From assembly GCA_911728435.2 (NCBI GenBank), contig OU452199.1, forward strand, positions 40,187,253 through 40,251,252: a stretch of DNA of 64,000 nucleotides, read 5' to 3'. Every line of letters begins with the position of its first letter. Within the stretch, counting starts at the first letter, position 1. The stretch is from Apoderus coryli. Taxonomy: Eukaryota > Arthropoda > Insecta > Coleoptera > Attelabidae. Under the pieces are notes generated by a model. The model had not been told where the DNA came from. It searched no databases and saw only the letters and a list, made by a program, of their open reading frames with translations. Of this stretch, positions 1 to 10,783 are shown piece after piece. The position numbers and the translations under genes were made by a program.

Positions 1-243
1 GAGTGGCATTTATATGATTAATTTATAAATTCTATTTATTTCTGAGAGATTCTTTAAAAAATCTCCACTAATTGACCACAACAAGATGTTCACAATGCAT
101 GTGGTCTCCAGAATATATCGCCGGCCTTTGTGTTCAGTGATATAATAAATATTAAAATTTCGTAATTTCTTGAGGTGTTAGGTTCTCAAAAAACAAAACA
201 TTCTAATTACGCATGTTTATTATGCTGTCAAAATAAGTTATCC

Positions 244-291
244 TTTTCACATACAACGTTTCGGTGACATTATTTTCACCTTCATCAGGCT
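244..291 (-). ncRNA. Hammerhead-ribozyme-like motif (PLE type)
   Basis: On the minus strand the conserved box CTGATGA (288-282) is followed by a GGTG/CACC stem II, then GAAAC (262-258) and GTT. GAAACGTT contains the palindrome ACGT seen in minimal, dimer-type hammerheads of Penelope-like elements. One extra A lies between the CTGATGA box and stem II. Stem I pairing is weak here. Known biology: PLE flanking repeats carry minimal hammerhead variants. That this copy once belonged to a PLE is inferred; no PLE coding sequence is recognisable next to it. Confidence 0.5.
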
Positions 292-589
292 TTCCAAATT
301 TATTGTCCGGTCAGAAATTTTACACAAAACAAAAACGAACAGTACGACTAATTTATATAAACACAGTTCACGTTCACATGTTTAAAATATTAATTTTACA
401 ATTTGTATTTGAAATTAAGAAATTCTTAAATAAAAATAAGAAGGTTTAAGAATAAAAAAAAAAAGAAAAAAAATAAATATTAGGAAAAAATATTTATAAA
501 ATCTGGGAAAAGACTATGGAGCGATCATTCGAAATCTTCCAACAACCATTATTTTAAAATCCATCTTCATTTGCCATGCAAAAAAGGTA

Positions 590-874
590 TGCCACATATT
601 TTTGATTTCAACATCTACTACTACTACTAAACCATGGCTGTTTTCCAGTACATTTAAATAAAATGGGAATTAAAGATAACCCTTGTTGTGATTGTGGGAA
701 CTTGATAGGTGATCTCAATCATATATTTTTTGCTTGCTTAGCATAATAAGGACGCTATTACAAAGCTTCATTAGACAAATTCTAGATGCGGGTTTTGATT
801 TACCTACAGATATTGTTCGTTTCCTTTTAAAAACCAAAAAATCCATTTACGATATTATCATTACGTTCATAAAG
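590..874 (+). pseudogene. Non-LTR retrotransposon C-terminal relic (I/R1-like zinc knuckle)
   Basis: In one frame there is HLNKMGIKDNPCCDCG followed by DLNHIFFACLA. This is the CxCG...H..C knuckle that follows RNase H at the end of I/R1-type non-LTR polyproteins. After a break the frame resumes with QILDAGFDLPTDIVRFLLK and ends in a stop near 874. No RT domain is present, so this is a short, decayed 3' end. The fragment at 14165-14871 has the same kind of C-terminus. Confidence 0.6.
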
Positions 875-1139
875 TAAACTTAACATTTAATAACCTGCCT
901 CACTTTGCTCAATAATCTGTGGCTGATAGACTATGTCAGAAGCCAAAATCCTCCAAAAAGAAAAAGTAAAAAAATATGTTCACAAAACAAAAATATATTC
1001 CAAATAAATGGACCCGTCCAGTATTATTATTATTATTGAATAAATCCCCCTTTCTTTGCAGTAAAGTAGGTAAATTAAGGGAAGGGTTGAAGAAGTTGTA
1101 TTTTGACTTCACTCAAAATCATGTCAAATTATTGAATTC

Positions 1140-1716
1140 GAGTCAAACTTCTTTGAATATTGTCAATTTGGGGACACTCTTGTCATGCTAGTCGGGTATT
1201 CGCAATCCAAAGACGAGTGGTTCGAATAATGACAGATTTAAAGTTTAGAGAGGATGTCAGACCTAAATTTAAAGAATGTAAAATAATTACACTCCCGTGT
1301 CTCTATATCTACAATTCAATTATGTATGTGAAAAATAATTACAATATGTACATAAGGCATGATGAAGTTCACAACCACAATACCAGAAACAAAAATGACA
1401 TTCTTCCTGAATATATGAGGTTGGGTAGAAGCAGAAATTCTGTGAATTATTATGGTCCCACATGCTATAATCATTTGCCAGATAGTTTGACAACACTGAG
1501 CCTTGCAATGTTCACAAATAGATTAAAAAAATACTTAATTGACCAGGCTTTTTACTTCATTGATGAATTCCTCAGCACTGACTTTCTGTTTTATATTGTT
1601 TATATACATTTCTATGTTTTTATGTTGTGTTATGTAATATTTTAATATTTAATATGACTTGTGTAAACCTTTTTTGGTAATGACATGTAATGACAATAAA
1701 TAAAAAAAAAATAAAA
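1140..1716 (+). pseudogene. Non-LTR retrotransposon 3' end (Jockey-like C-terminus)
   Basis: The reading frame at 1160-1645 contains VFAIQRRVVRIM, then a run ending YNHLPDSLTTLSLAMFTNRL and KKYLIDQAFY. This is the usual C-terminal tail downstream of RT in Jockey/CR1-type elements (QRRxxR..., YNxLP, LKxYL). It is preceded by a separate frame with NLGTLLSC, so a frameshift splits it. It ends in TGACAATAAATAAA and an A-rich tail near 1700-1716, which marks the retrotransposon 3' end. Endonuclease and RT domains are missing, so this is a dead 5'-truncated copy. Confidence 0.65.
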
Positions 1717-2500
1717 AATACACTTAGGGCCATCATCATCTAATAATAAATGGCTAAACAAAATTTCCGAATGGTTGAATCGAATAATATCCTTACCTTT
1801 AAAATGTATCCTTTAAATTTTATTTCCTTATACACATATCATTCACCACCAATCAAAAAAAAAAACCTTGACTGGACCACACACTGAATAATTTTTTTAA
1901 GTACGCAAAAATAAAATCTTCAAAAAAAAACAACCAAATTTGGCCCAACAACACTTTCACTATTCCGTTTTCTTCTCTTTTGTTTATCTTCGTTTCCCAA
2001 TAAACAAACAGAATAAGGAATAACCGAAAAAAAAAAATAAGCTAAAGCACCAAGAAAAGTCGTAGTCGCGTCGCGTCGAACATCCAAAACAAACGAAAAT
2101 CAGCTGTGAGTCTTGATTATTCACAAATTCGTATAAATAAATGCGGACTCTACTCGGTTGTACTGCTTGTAGCGGCGGTCTAACTGAACTAAACTAAGAG
2201 CAAGCGTGCGTTTCGTCCGTAGCTGTACTCTAAACACAACAACAAATAAAAGATGAAGAAGTAGAGAAAATTGAGTTGTGCTGGGATGGATGAATAGGCT
2301 GACAACCGCCTGGTAGAGCGGTACGGGCCACTCTTTTTACCTGCGGTCTTTTGTTTGTTGTTGCTCTTTACGTACGTCTTTCTTCATGTTATTATTATTG
2401 GGTTTATAATGAAGGTACCTACTATCGCAAAATGGTTAAATATACGAAGATTTGACATTGGATATACAGGAAGTATCCTATTCGCATAATAAGATATTTT
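1717..2500. other. Gene-less interval with a possible promoter
   Basis: No reading frame of known family. The stretch 2040-2340 is less AT-rich than its surroundings and shows no repeat partner in this window. It may be unique DNA, with the TATA-containing segment listed separately. Confidence 0.4.
2132..2165 (+). promoter_or_regulatory. Possible TATA promoter
   Basis: TATAAATAA at 2132-2140 lies about 25-30 bp upstream of a pyrimidine-rich start-like segment. It is followed by an AC-rich leader (near 2235-2260) with only a minimal ATG-AAG-AAG-TAG frame. This spacing resembles an insect RNA polymerase II core promoter, but no gene can be attached to it. Confidence 0.25.
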
Positions 2501-2509
2501 AATTTCTGA

Positions 2510-2790
2510 TATGCCACATGGGCCAAATCTTGCACCCTTGTTTCGGAAGAAAAAAAAACCATTGGGTGCCAAATCAGGACTGTATGGCCAAAGATGTGTT
2601 AATGTACATTAATCTTTGGTATGGCGAATGACTCATCAATTTGACTTTTTGAGCGTTCAACAAGCGCATCTTTTTGAGCCTTCGTCAAATTGTACGGGAT
2701 AGCACGAGAACAAATATTTTTCTCAGCTAACTATTCATGTAGTATATGTATGCTGGTGACCAATCTCAAAAACTCTAAAGCAGTCTCAAA
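2510..2790 (-). pseudogene. Mariner transposase relic
   Basis: Minus-strand pieces include NLTKAQKDALVERSK, matching the LTxAQKxxRVxWxK region before the first catalytic Asp of mariner transposases. Near 2570 is LAPNGFFFF, matching the DLAPxDFFLF motif that carries the third catalytic Asp. The pieces are out of register, and the catalytic core between them is lost. It is diverged from the mariner copies at 2926 and 18510, so it is probably a separate older family. Confidence 0.5.
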
Positions 2791-2925
2791 ATGTGCAAAA
2801 AAGCTTGTTAAACATAAACCTTTCCACAGCGAGCGTGCTTCGGTGTAGAAGAGTATCTGATGAAAGTTCTCATAACACATTTCTTCGCATGTCTATATGG
2901 ATAAACGCAGTGTATTGCTAATATA

Positions 2926-3411
2926 CGAGGGTTGCCTTTTATTATTCGGTGCCAAGTCAGGCCTATACGGCGGATGACTCATCAAATCGATGTTTTGGGT
3001 GCTGAAAAATGCAGTTGTTTGAACCGATGTGTGAGACATCGCATTGTCGTGGTGAAAAGTGATCCGTCTTCGGCGGTTGGTTTTCCTGATTTCTTGGAAA
3101 ACAACTGGCAAACAAATGGTTGTGTACCACTCAGAATTGACTGTTCTGCGTTGTTCTAGTGGTACGGTTGCGACATGTCCAGTTTTTCTGAGAAAAACAG
3201 GCGACCATTTGCTTGGAAGTGCTTCGTGCGCGAACAACTTTTGTTGAATTTGGCTCATCTTGAAACATCCATACAGTCGACTGCTCTTTACTTTCGGGAT
3301 CATACGCATAAATCCACGATTCATCATCTGTCACGGTCTCATAGACATGTTTCGAAGCACCACGATCGTATTTTTTGAGCATTTCTTTCGATCAATCGAC
3401 ACGAGCCATGG
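2926..3411 (-). mobile_element. Internally deleted mariner copy
   Basis: A terminal repeat starting CGAGGGTTGCCTTTTAT lies right after a TA at 2924-2925. The same repeat ends the mariner at 18510-19655. Directly next to it on the minus strand are transposase codons: the HHDNA motif (second catalytic Asp) and SHPPYRPDLAP (third Asp of D,D34D). In the other copy this last motif is followed by further C-terminal codons, so here everything downstream to the terminal repeat has been deleted. The 5' part of the gene is cut off near 3411, and frameshifts split the rest. It is non-functional. Confidence 0.75.
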
Positions 3412-4120
3412 GTATAGGAGGTTGCTACTGATGTTATATTTGATAATGGAATTCCTTTTTTTCCTTGAAACAATCCTTGAAAACTGTCGATTATATTGTA
3501 GGACTCAACTTTCTGTTTATGTAAGGCAAAGGTCGACCTTTAGTGGCTCACAATGTACACGATCATCATCGGGCTTTTTGGTATGCCAATTTGATTTAAG
3601 GTATCCGAATACGTTTTTTTTAAATGCATTCTTCATAAATAATAAACAAATTAAGAGAGTCTTCGTTAGTATAATTTATATACACCCTGCCATGATTATT
3701 GCTACTAATTAATTATAATTGTTGATTATTTTTGAGAAGAGGCATACTTATTTGTTTTCCAAAGCCATAAAGGCCAACTAAAATCAATTAAATTTCAAAC
3801 TCCAATATTATCTACTATTGAAATAGAAAAATGTGAAATAATCAATATTTTGAAAACTATAAATTTTTGGAATAGATGAGATGTGATGAAAAAATAAAAA
3901 TAAAATTTGGGGGTTGCTATTTAAAAATCTTGATTTTTGACCCTTTTTTGAATTTGATTTTGAATCCTAGGTCTATAACTACTAGGATATCACAACGAAT
4001 TAAATGATTAAACTCTTCTAAGGTAGTCCGTAATATCGAGGAGCAAATCAGATGATTCAAATAAAATTCGTCAACTCCATAAACAAATCAATTTAATATG
4101 CTTCAGAGTACATATATCAA

Positions 4121-4162
4121 ACCGAACATGTTTCGGGACTTGTTGTTCCCATCATCAGTGGT
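4121..4162 (-). ncRNA. Hammerhead-ribozyme-like motif, left arm
   Basis: Minus strand: CTGATGA (4158-4152), one extra nucleotide, stem II GGGA/TCCC, then GAAAC (4134-4130) running into the palindrome ACATGT. It is the inverted partner of the motif at 4765-4806. Stem I has one mismatch next to the predicted cleavage point. Confidence 0.5.
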
Positions 4163-4764
4163 ACATTAAATTATTTTAAAATTGAAATTTGTCTCGAGAC
4201 GGATAATTGAATTCAGACATGATACAGATTCATTTGTGAAAACGGGATTTTTTTTTTATATTTTATACACTAAGTTAATTCGTGGCACATTTACTGAATT
4301 TACGTAGTTAATTATTCTGAATAGAAAGTGGTATAAGTGCTGAACAGATACAGTTCATAATTATCTTTTTACGTTTTCTCATATTAAGTATATAAATCTG
4401 TAAAATTTTAGTAGAATTTCAGTAGGTATGTCTTGTTTAAAGAGAAAATGGCGAGTAAACAAGACATACCTACTGAAATTCTCCTAAAATTGTTCTCAAA
4501 TTATATGAATTAATTAGTGAATTTTAAAGATTTATATACTTAATATGAGAAAACGTAAAAAGATAATTATGAACTGTATCTGTTCAGCACTTATACCACT
4601 TTCTATTCAGAATAATTAACTACGTAAATTCAGTAAATGTGCCACGAATTAACTTAGTGTATAAAATATAAAAAAAAAATCCCGTTTTCACAAATGAATC
4701 TGTATCATGTCTGAATTCAATTATCCGTCTCGAGACAAATTTCAATTTTAAAATAATTTAATGT

Positions 4765-4806
4765 ACCATTGATGATGGGAACAACAAGTCCCGAAACATG
4801 TTTGGT
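4765..4806 (+). ncRNA. Hammerhead-ribozyme-like motif, right arm
   Basis: ACCA (4765-4768) can pair with TGGT (4803-4806) as stem I. The box TTGATGA (4769-4775) has C3 replaced by T. Stem II is GGGA/TCCC (4777-4780/4789-4792) and GAAAC is at 4793-4797, followed by ATGTT. The mutated C3 probably inactivates this copy. Confidence 0.5.
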
Positions 4807-5190
4807 TTGATATATGTACTCTGAAGCATATTAAATTGATTTGTTTGTGGAGTTGACGAATTTTATTTGAATCATTAAATGACTAAAGCCTTCATATAGG
4901 TAATAAAAATTTTTAATTGTTCTTTAATCTGCAAACGTCATTTTTGACATATAATTTCAAATATTTCGAAAACGACTGGACATAGGTATAACATATTATG
5001 CCTGAACTATCTTTAGAATTACAAGTAGAATCCAAACGATAATATGTAATTTATATAGGCTCGTATTTAAATTAAGAAAGTTGACACCCACTTCCCGTAT
5101 ATCCGGAAGTACTGGATTCTTGAAAACATTTTAGCCGAATTAACCTTATTGACCTAAGTACTAGATAGATTTTCAGATTTGCCGGTTGGG

Positions 5191-5408
5191 TTAAAACAAA
5201 TCTGTCCTAAAAAAACAAAGTGTATAAAATTTATAATATCACAATGTATGTAGTTTTTGTGTACACTGATAAATTATGACAAAGTTTATAATCTAAGCTA
5301 TACGTAGTATAAATATTAGCTTAAAGTTCTTTGCTTTATCTTGCATAATACCGTTTATTTTCTACTGATACTTGCTATAGGAAATTCATTAATGTGACAA
5401 AAAATATA
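5191..5408. other. No gene seen
   Basis: AT-rich spacer between the degenerate element copy and the next MITE. No coding frame or recognisable repeat. Confidence 0.4.
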
Positions 5409-6428
5409 CACTGTGTCCAAGATAAGAATGGGATAGGATTGGAATCTTCACAACGGTGAGAGTTATAATGTCGGTTAAATTTAAACACCTATTAAACGGT
5501 GTGGTTTTTTGCGATTTTAGTTTTTATTTATTTCTGACATTATTATTACAGATATAAAAAAAGTAAAAGCACTTTCTCGTTGTTACTTTTTGAGGATAAA
5601 AAAATACTTAACAAATTTTCACTACGACGTTTCGTTTTTTAAAAAACCATCATCAACTTGTTTTTTTTTAATACGGCCCTGGGTTTTTATTGTTAAATTT
5701 AAAGCCATTTTCAATTCGAAAATAGGTGCTGTTATTTAAACTTACTCAAGAAAAATCGCCATAGTTTGGCACTTAACTGACTGAATCCAGAGTAGTAGGT
5801 TTTGCAAAAATATTTTTTCGTCGTTATTCATAATTTTTTATTATTATTTGGCAATTTTTTTCTGTCTCAGTACAACATTTTATCCTGTACACGGTTTTTT
5901 TAATTCAGTTGAAATTTTTGTGCTTTTTGAAGTTATTAAAAAACGGCTAAATATTTTACGCCAAATAAGTGCTAAATTATGGCGATTTTTCTTGAATAAT
6001 TTTAAATAACAGCTAAAACCACTGAAAACTTGTTTAAACCATTGCATGTAATATGCACCCTATTTTTTAATTGAAATTGACTTTAAATTTAACAATAAAA
6101 ATCCAGGGCCGTATTAAAAAAAACACAATTTGATGATGGTTTTTAAAAAACGAAACATTGCAGTAAAAATCTGTAAACGCTATCTTATTCTCCTCAAAAA
6201 CTAACACTGAGAAAGTGCTGTTCATTTTTTTATATCAGTAAAAATAATGTCAGAAATAAATGAAAACTAAAATCGCTAAAAATCGTTTTTTCAAAATTCT
6301 CGAAAACGGCTAAAGCTAGTTTAATTTTGAAAACCACCATTTAAAAGGTGTTTAAATTGTACAACTTGTCTCTAATTTAACCGTTTCTAAGATTCTATTG
6401 TTATCCCATACATATCTTGGACACAGTG
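5409..6428. mobile_element. Palindromic TA-flanked MITE (CACTGTGTCCAAG family), intact copy
   Basis: Starts TA|CACTGTGTCCAAG at 5409 and ends with its reverse complement at 6428|TA. The arms are inverted copies of about 400 bp (for example the ACCATCATCAAC segment near 5650 against TTTGATGATGG near 6135). The TA duplication and lack of a coding region suggest a Tc1/mariner-type non-autonomous element. Each arm contains a degraded hammerhead-like string. Further copies lie at 41289-45989 and 62690-63173, and this copy shows what their interrupted parts should look like. Confidence 0.8.
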
Positions 6429-6489
6429 TATATTAAATTATGAACAATTCAATAATTTTTTTGTAGAAATTCGCAAATATTCTTGGTAT

Positions 6490-6607
6490 TTTTTTTTTCT
6501 GAAGTAATCCATCTATCGAGGAGTGAATAGTATTATTTGAATAAAACGACGTCTACTCCATAAAACGTTTTTTACGTTTTGTGGAATAGACGTCGTTTTA
6601 TTCAAAT
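6490..6607. mobile_element. 118-bp palindromic PLE-type insertion
   Basis: The flanks AATATTCTTGGTAT at 6476-6489 and 6608-6621 are an exact 14-bp target duplication. The insert begins with a T-run, then contains a perfect hairpin with arms of about 37 bp around a T-loop near 6569. Its arm sequence (CGAGGAGTGAATAG, then ATTTGAATAAAA) resembles the ends of the palindromic insertion at 4020-4873. It is therefore read as a very short snap-back derivative of the same kind of element. Confidence 0.65.
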
Positions 6608-6887
6608 AATATTCTTGGTATGTTGAAAATTTTGTGTACATTTTTTTTGCAAATAATCTTTATTAATTAAGTCTCCGGTAAGGAGAAAACCGTTATTTAC
6701 CACACGTTTTGCACAGTTTTATAAGGTTTTTAAGACTTTATTGCTTTTCGAAAATTAATGCACTTTTGCATGCATTCAAACCAACTCCGCAATAAGTTCT
6801 TACACTCGTTTTTTGCCTTTAAAACGTACATAAATCGATGGGAGTTGGGGCGAGACTATACTGAGGATATTCTAACAATTCTACAAA

Positions 6888-8205
6888 TTTTAATAATAAT
6901 AATAATCGTCTTTATTGATTGAAATATATGTGATAAAAAATACACAATGTTACGAAGTAATGTTACAATAAAATGGTATGTCTTCAATCAAAGGGCGAAG
7001 TCTAGCAATTATAATGCTATTTTTACTTAACCCAAAAAGAAAATAAGCATATTTTAATGTTTCTTAACGCCTAGTTATCTAGTATCGTGCCATATTTACA
7101 ATAATTATAAATTACCCAAACATGGAAGAAAAAAAAAAATAAAGACAAAAAAAAACAATAATAAAATTATAAGGACAATAATAATTTAAACGCCTATAAT
7201 GCATTTTGAATTGCAAGCAAATTTTTTTTCACGCTAAACCTAAAACTAGTGGATCTAAGTAATTTCATCGCGGCGATTCCAAGTTGTTATACAGTTTCAC
7301 AGCATTGTAAGTGAAGGATCTCTGAAATATAGCAGTGATGTAGGCCGGAATATGAAATAGTTCGTTATATCTCAATCTACGTTGTCTCATTTGGCACCTA
7401 GTTATTAACTTTTCAATGAGATACTCTCGAATTTTTGTAGATATTAATCTATATACAAAACATAGCATAGAATACCTGAACGTATTTTCAGCATTTAGCC
7501 ATTCCAGTTCTGAATATTTTTGTGATATATGGTCAAATTTTCTGTATTTAATATGTTTTGCAACTTCTTTTTGTATACAAAATCGAGACAGGGATAGTAA
7601 ACTATTAGGCCGTATGTTAGTATGGAGCAATTATACTTACACAGAGATTTTTCCTAACTTTAAAATTTAAAATATGTTTGTTCGCAAATAAGGTTTTGAA
7701 GCAGACAAATGTTTTCTGAATTATGTTATTTACGTGGCTATAAAATCGCATTTGAGTATCAAATAGAATGCCCAAATTTTTCGCAGAAGTTGAAAAAGGA
7801 ATGACATCGTCGTTTAGCTCTATGCGTAAATAATTCTGAAGGTCTTGGTGAACAGAACGTGATGCATACAACAGTACTTTGGTTTTATCTGGATTTATTT
7901 TCATATTGTGCATATCACAATATATGCTCAGTTGATTTAGATCATCATTTATATTGCTATTAGCCTCATCGTAGTCATTGGGTTCAAAACTAGTTAGAAT
8001 CTGTATATCATCAGCGTATGAATGTAAAGTGGAAAATTTAACGCTTTCTTGAATATCCGATATATAAATTTAAAACAAAATATGCGCTAAAATTGCACCT
8101 TGAGGCACACCCGATATAACGGATGCCATCTCCCACACTCCAGAATTTGTTCTAACGAACTGCTGACGGTTTGCAAGGTATGATTTGAAAAAAAATTAGA
8201 CTACT
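6888..8205 (-). pseudogene. Non-LTR retrotransposon, RT to 3' end (Jockey/CR1-like)
   Basis: Minus strand, from the right: SGVPQGAILA (RT motif before the catalytic loop), an in-frame TAA, then SYADDIQIL with both catalytic Asp residues. Next come MKINPDKTKVLLY, NLGILFD, and a separate frame with IFQRSFTYNAVKLYNNLES, the usual C-terminal tail. A 3' UTR follows and ends in repeated TTA units on the sense strand near 6889-6905. The 5' part (endonuclease and upstream RT motifs) is absent, and at least one frameshift lies near 7620. It is a dead 5'-truncated copy. Confidence 0.75.
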
Positions 8206-8866
8206 AGAATTTTGTTGCTACAAACTTGAGTCTGATCGGATCGGAGTTATTTGTGAAATAATTAAAATTGAATTCTGGTTTCGATAAAAATTAGCCCAAA
8301 AATACATGCTCATCTGTTAATTGCAAGTCATATTTTTTGGCGAATTTTTAGTAGATACTATAATTTCAGAACACCCTGTATAATATGCAAAAGTGCATTT
8401 TATAAGAGAAAGAATAAAGAACTCCTGATGACGGAACCAGGTGTGTTCTGAAACATTTATTGTATAGCAACTAGACTAATGAGGTTTGTTTGAATACCCC
8501 AATTTCAAGTTATGGTATGCAGTTCCATTAAATTATCATGTGCTCCTTTTTGTGTTAATACTAACATTTTTTCCAGAAATCGTAAACGTTGTAATAAATC
8601 ACAGAAATATTTTAAAGTAGTCATAAATTACAAGAATGTAGATTGTGTTTAATTTTAATGAGAAATAGAAAAACAGGTTATAAATTGGATATAATAGTGT
8701 TTTCTTCAGGCTATCTAGAAGTTAAATCTTGTAGGAAATGTAATAAAAAATGTTGAATTCTAGTGCTATAAAATCCATGGGCGTGGGTAATATTATTTGC
8801 TTTACGCAAATCATAACAAAAAACCACTTGAAATTTTTCATCAATATCAACGCGACGGTCTACTGC
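8206..8866. other. Gene-less interval with a ribozyme-like motif
   Basis: No coding frame recognised. The segment around 8370-8520 looks like PLE flank because of the CTGATGA...GAAAC string listed separately. Confidence 0.4.
8425..8466 (+). ncRNA. Weak hammerhead-like motif
   Basis: CTGATGA at 8425-8431, a GAAC/GTTC stem (8434-8437/8445-8448), then GAAAC at 8450-8454. The segment after GAAAC is not palindromic and stem I pairing is not evident, so this copy is decayed or unrelated to a functional ribozyme. Confidence 0.3.
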
Positions 8867-8950
8867 GGCAAAACTATTGAGATTTTCAAAATTCTTTCAA
8901 CATCTTATTTTGTAGACCTATTATAGCCCCGGTCGATGATTTTTGAGACC

Positions 8951-10783
8951 AAAAAAAATTATAGTAGGATAAAACCCATTGGAAAAGATAGAGAATGTAA
9001 CAAAAATGAAAGGAAAAATAAATTACGGGTGATCTCTGGTCCGGAAGAGGAAGGGGGTGAGTTTTTAAGGGTAAAAAACGGTTAATCTCGATTTCCGGTA
9101 AAACTGCAAGTCCTATTAAAAAAATTTAAATGGCAAAGTTGTAGGTAATGAAAAGATCTACAACTTTTGTATCGACACTTTTTTTACATAACCTCAAAAT
9201 TTATGTGAAAAATTCGCATAACCGAGTTTTTGGTTTTTTATTTTTATCTTTTGCAAAAAAAAAATTATTTTATCACGAAATTTGGGGAAAACTTACCTTT
9301 GTATGTCCCAAACATACAGGAATTTTTTTGATTTAAAATATTTTTTTTTCCTTTTATTTCGACTTAATATCGAAAAAGCACCCTAATTTTCAATCGAAAA
9401 TTCTCACGTCAAAATATCTGCTTTTTTAAAAAAGTTGGTGTTTTTTGTTCGTTGAAATCTCTACTTTCTGATGATATAAAAAAAAATATACGTTAGTATA
9501 GTAAATGTTCTCAGAAAATGCAAATAATAAAAAAAACTCGAATCCGAAATTTTTTTTTCTAAATACTTCTCCATTAGTTTTTGTCTCTTTGATGGCATTT
9601 CTTCATCGTTAGATTCGACAAACCAAGACCATCACCGTCTTCGTCTCCAAGATTATTTCCGGTCTGAATTTGTTCTTCATCCACAACTTCATCTGAATCA
9701 TCAACTTTCTCTTAGGTTTTTTCTTCCACATTGGAGCATGTTTCAGAACCATGACAATTTGAGCATAAATTTGTGCATTTTAAACCATGTTTTCGGCGCG
9801 TTGATGTTGCTTCCAGCCCCAATCTGTTGCTGTCAGTTCCTTACCCATCCAAGTCTGAAGCTGATAATATGCCCTGTAACAATGTTGTTCTGCTGCATCT
9901 TCTGTGGGTGCGAGAAAGAAGATTTAATTTTTGCCAATTGATATTTTTGAAATCTTAATTGGTTCAGTGTTATATCATTTTTACATTTATTAATTGTAGT
10001 CCATTTTTTTTATATCTTCTTTGTTCGAATCTTTTTTACAAAAAAATATTGGCCAAATTTGACACATTTTTATCGGCTAATAAAGAGTTGACGATACTTT
10101 TCTTTCCTTTTCCGGCAAATCCAGATGTTGTATCGCAACCAGAAAAATAATGGAGAAATGCAACGACATTTTTCAAGCATTCATATTTGAAACTATTAGA
10201 TCATTATTTGCATTTTCTGAGAACATTTACCCATGTTGGTATATATATTTGTATGTATATATTTCTTATACCATCAGAAAGTAGAGATTTCAACGAACAA
10301 AAAACATACCAACTTTTCTAAAAAAGCAAATATTTTGACGTGAGAACTTTCGATTGAAAATTAGGGTGCTTTTTCGATATTAAGTCAAAATAAGGTGAAA
10401 AAATTAATATTTTAAATCAAAAAAATTACTGTATGTTTGGGACATCCAAAGGTAAGTTTTCACCAAATTTCTTTTTAATTGCAAAAAATAAAAATAAAAA
10501 ACCAAAAACTCGGTTATTCGAATTTTCCACATAAATTTTGAGGTTATGTGAAAAAAGTGTCGATACAAAAGTTGTAGATCTTTTTATTACCTACAACTTT
10601 GCCATTTAACTTTTTTCATAAGACTTGCAGTTTTACCGGAAATCGAGATTAACCGTTTTTTACCCTTAAAAACTCACCGCCTCCCCCTTCCCGACCTCAG
10701 ATCGCCCGTAATTTATTTTTCCTTTCATTTTTGTTATATTCTCTACCTTTTCCAATGGGTATCATCCTACTATAATTTTTTTT
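8951..10783. mobile_element. DNA element with ~580-bp terminal inverted repeats
   Basis: 8951-9530 is repeated in inverse orientation at about 10195-10783. The ends read AAAAAAAATTATAGTAGGAT on each strand. Between the arms lies a degraded minus-strand coding region (9600-10200). Left and right flanks rejoin as the arm of the composite element 8867-13695, so this is a later insertion. Arms of this length with a coding centre suggest a once-autonomous DNA transposon. Confidence 0.75.
9600..10200 (-). pseudogene. Relic of a TE protein with GCDTTS, TxWGW and Cys-rich tail
   Basis: Reading the minus strand from 10200: FLHYFSGCDTTSGFAGKGKK, a block widespread in insect and cnidarian TE-like proteins (HALSGCDTTSAFxGKGK). 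Further on, in shifted frames, come an AEQHCYRAYYQLQTWMG-like block, TATDWGWKQH, and a Cys-rich end with KCTNLCSNCHGSETCSN and an acidic tail. The order GCDTTS, W-G-T-(D/E)WGW, CxxxCxxC...C matches that family. The middle is riddled with stops and frameshifts. The biochemical function of the family is not known to me; linkage to the long inverted repeats suggests that it is the element's own protein. Confidence 0.55.

Larger units (their letters stand above)
4020..4873. mobile_element. Palindromic PLE-type insertion with long target duplication
   Basis: 4052-4875 is one near-perfect inverted repeat with arms of about 400 bp and a centre near 4465. Each arm carries a hammerhead-like motif (minus strand 4121-4162, plus strand 4765-4806). 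The insertion sits in a recognisable older element and is flanked by imperfect 21-bp copies of ATTAAATGAYTAAA... at 3999-4019 and 4874-4894. Palindromic arms plus a long target duplication match the structure of the GIY-YIG-bearing PLE at 38797-40174. It has no coding region, and assignment to PLEs rests on the ribozyme motif and this structure. Confidence 0.6.
3710..5190. repeat. Degenerate half copy of the long-TIR element at 24074-27197, split by a PLE insertion
   Basis: 3710-4019 matches about 26510-26870 (shared segments include GGCCAACTAAAATCAATTAA). 4874-5190 continues with the sequence of 26830-27140, including the CCGGAAGTACT segment. The two parts together are one arm of that DNA element, interrupted by the palindromic PLE-type insertion at 4020-4873. 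No coding capacity is seen. Confidence 0.7.
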
